From Glossina fuscipes (Eukaryota; Arthropoda; Insecta; Diptera; Glossinidae): a stretch of 64,000 nucleotides of DNA. Positions 62,831-64,000 of the stretch are shown in pieces. Numbering within the stretch: position 1 is the stretch's first letter; the number at the start of each line of letters is the position of its first letter. The DNA lies in contig NW_023998485.1 of assembly GCF_014805625.2 (NCBI RefSeq), forward strand, positions 593,511 through 657,510, given 5' to 3'. Both the position numbers and the translations under genes were made by a program. The notes below the pieces were generated by a model. That model saw only the letters and a list, made by a program, of their open reading frames with translations. It was not told where the DNA came from and made no database searches.

Positions 62831-64000
62831 GAATTTAGAAATCCGGCCAGTATTGAGATCATATAATTAGTTATGTATTTACTTACAGGTTGCTGACAAT
62901 TTCTTACAACTCTCGAATTCTAATTAGTTTCTCATCAATCTATTCTATTAGATTCACGACCTGTATCAGAATCAACCGCTTTGTACGCTTTTTGCGAGGA
63001 CACATTACTTAATCTCTCATCAGAAGGAGGATGTACGACAATTGAAAGACCCGTATTCAATATGCTAAACATAACGTTGGAGGATTTGAAACCATTGTAA
63101 TCCAACAAGTCACCAATGTTCGAAGAAGAAACAGAAGAACACTGTGAAGTAACAGCGTTTGGAGTAGCAAAAATAAACGTAAATATTGAATTATTATATT
63201 GAATTGCTGAATACGACTCATAGAATTATTGGAAATGTTATCCCCATTTCCAAAATTGCGGTGTAGTCTTATTATTGTTCAGTGCTGACGACTCATTTAG
63301 AAATTTACCCTTGTTCAAGTTCGAGTTGAGGTCATTAAAAATGTCGGACGATCGGCGCAAGTAGTCTGCGGAAATTGATCTCCTCTTGTTTCAATCGTAG
63401 CAAGACCACAATAAAATCCCAGATTTATCCATAACTATATCATACCTACCTATTTATTGCGTGTAGGTCTGTTGCAATATTGACAAACAAAACAAGCTTT
63501 CACAGGAGTTTTTACTCTTGTCCTTAGGATGAGGATAATACTTGCTAAAGCAACATAAGTTTTGTTAACCAAAGCTTGTTTTTGCTTCTGTTTTTATATT
63601 TTTTAATATGTTCTTACTTTTTTCATTCTCTTTGGTGCACAATATCTAGTGGTTAAAAGCCACTTTACCTAAAATTTGCTATATGTTTATTTGTTGGAAA
63701 CCGAATATAATCGGACCTTAAATATTGGAGTTAGAAACCTAACTCCTCAATGAAAAGATTAATTTGCATACTTTTTGAAGTGATGCGAAAAAGAAATTAG
63801 CTGCGAGATTGCGTATAACTTTTTTCCTAATTTTGCTATCATACTGAACAAATTAATATCTTGTTAAAAAAAAATAAATAAAATTTTACAAGGTTGTAAA
63901 GCTTAAAAGCTCTAAAGTATATCAAAAAGTGATTTATTTTTAGATTAAAATATTCGCAAAGGGTTGTACTGAGTAATTAAAACGAAGAAAAGAAGAAAAC
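62831..64000. other. Possible upstream part of the retrotransposon, otherwise unassigned
   Basis: A minus-strand frame at about 63180-62945 (with SSVSSSNIGDLLDYNGFKSS and VVHPPSDERLSNVSSQKAYK) could be the linker between endonuclease and RT of the adjoining copy, but the match is not specific. From 63400 to the end no feature was recognised. Confidence 0.3.

Overview
This window is AT-rich, gene-poor eukaryotic DNA that most likely comes from a higher fly (cyclorrhaphan Diptera). The evidence is a 57-base GT-AG intron, a poly-Q/Asn-rich secreted leucine-rich-repeat (LRR) protein exon, Jockey-superfamily non-LTR retrotransposons, a mariner copy, and several copies of a dispersed repeat with the 'GACGGACAGACGG'-type motif and a terminal 'ataccct' motif that is common in fly genomes. 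Species cannot be told from the sequence. There is one 10-base run of N (293-302).

Host genes are few and incomplete. (1) A large first coding exon on the minus strand (9650-10670) encodes a signal peptide, a long Asn/Thr/Gln-rich segment and the start of an LRRNT cap, and ends at a consensus splice donor; its remaining exons are not recognisable here. (2) A secreted protein with a farnesoic-acid O-methyltransferase-like (Methyltransf_FA) domain lies at 42973-43506; its second exon runs into a fold-back repeat and loses the rest of the domain. (3) A minus-strand set of exon-like pieces at 25921-26512 ends in a BESS-like motif (MADF/BESS regulator type) and contains an apparent frameshift. (4) A minus-strand terminal exon with one membrane segment and a poly-A signal lies at 30588-30878. 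A few shorter coding-like pockets (47612-48094, 51948-52139, 54387-54674, 22440-22613) are not recognised.

Most of the rest that can be named is mobile DNA. From left to right: a pogo/Tigger-like MITE with perfect 22-bp ends and TA duplication (1069-1491); a degraded Tc1/mariner-type transposase (2340-2780); a 16-bp minisatellite (6584-6671); reverse-transcriptase remnants (13380-13640, 17470-18330, 21870-22425); two candidate solo LTRs (18688-19068, 19769-20194); a Ty3/gypsy gag-protease remnant (24220-25460); a 150-bp tandem repeat (27270-27720); a PPT plus LTR-like end (32697-32978); two opposed copies of a tRNA-derived SINE with a TAA tail (39746-39905, 61675-61850); a fold-back element (43414-43670) and, 65 bp further, a full-length but dead mariner (43736-45020); and a cluster of three non-LTR fragments (52140-58135) plus a fourth (62290-62830). 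All seven non-LTR remnants lie on the minus strand. Two of them have the endonuclease region joined directly to a 3' part of ORF2, with the RT core missing.

Nothing in the window forms a co-operating gene cluster, and there is no operon, CRISPR array or recognisable structural RNA gene. The calls are from reading the sequence by eye; family assignments of degraded copies need a profile search to confirm.
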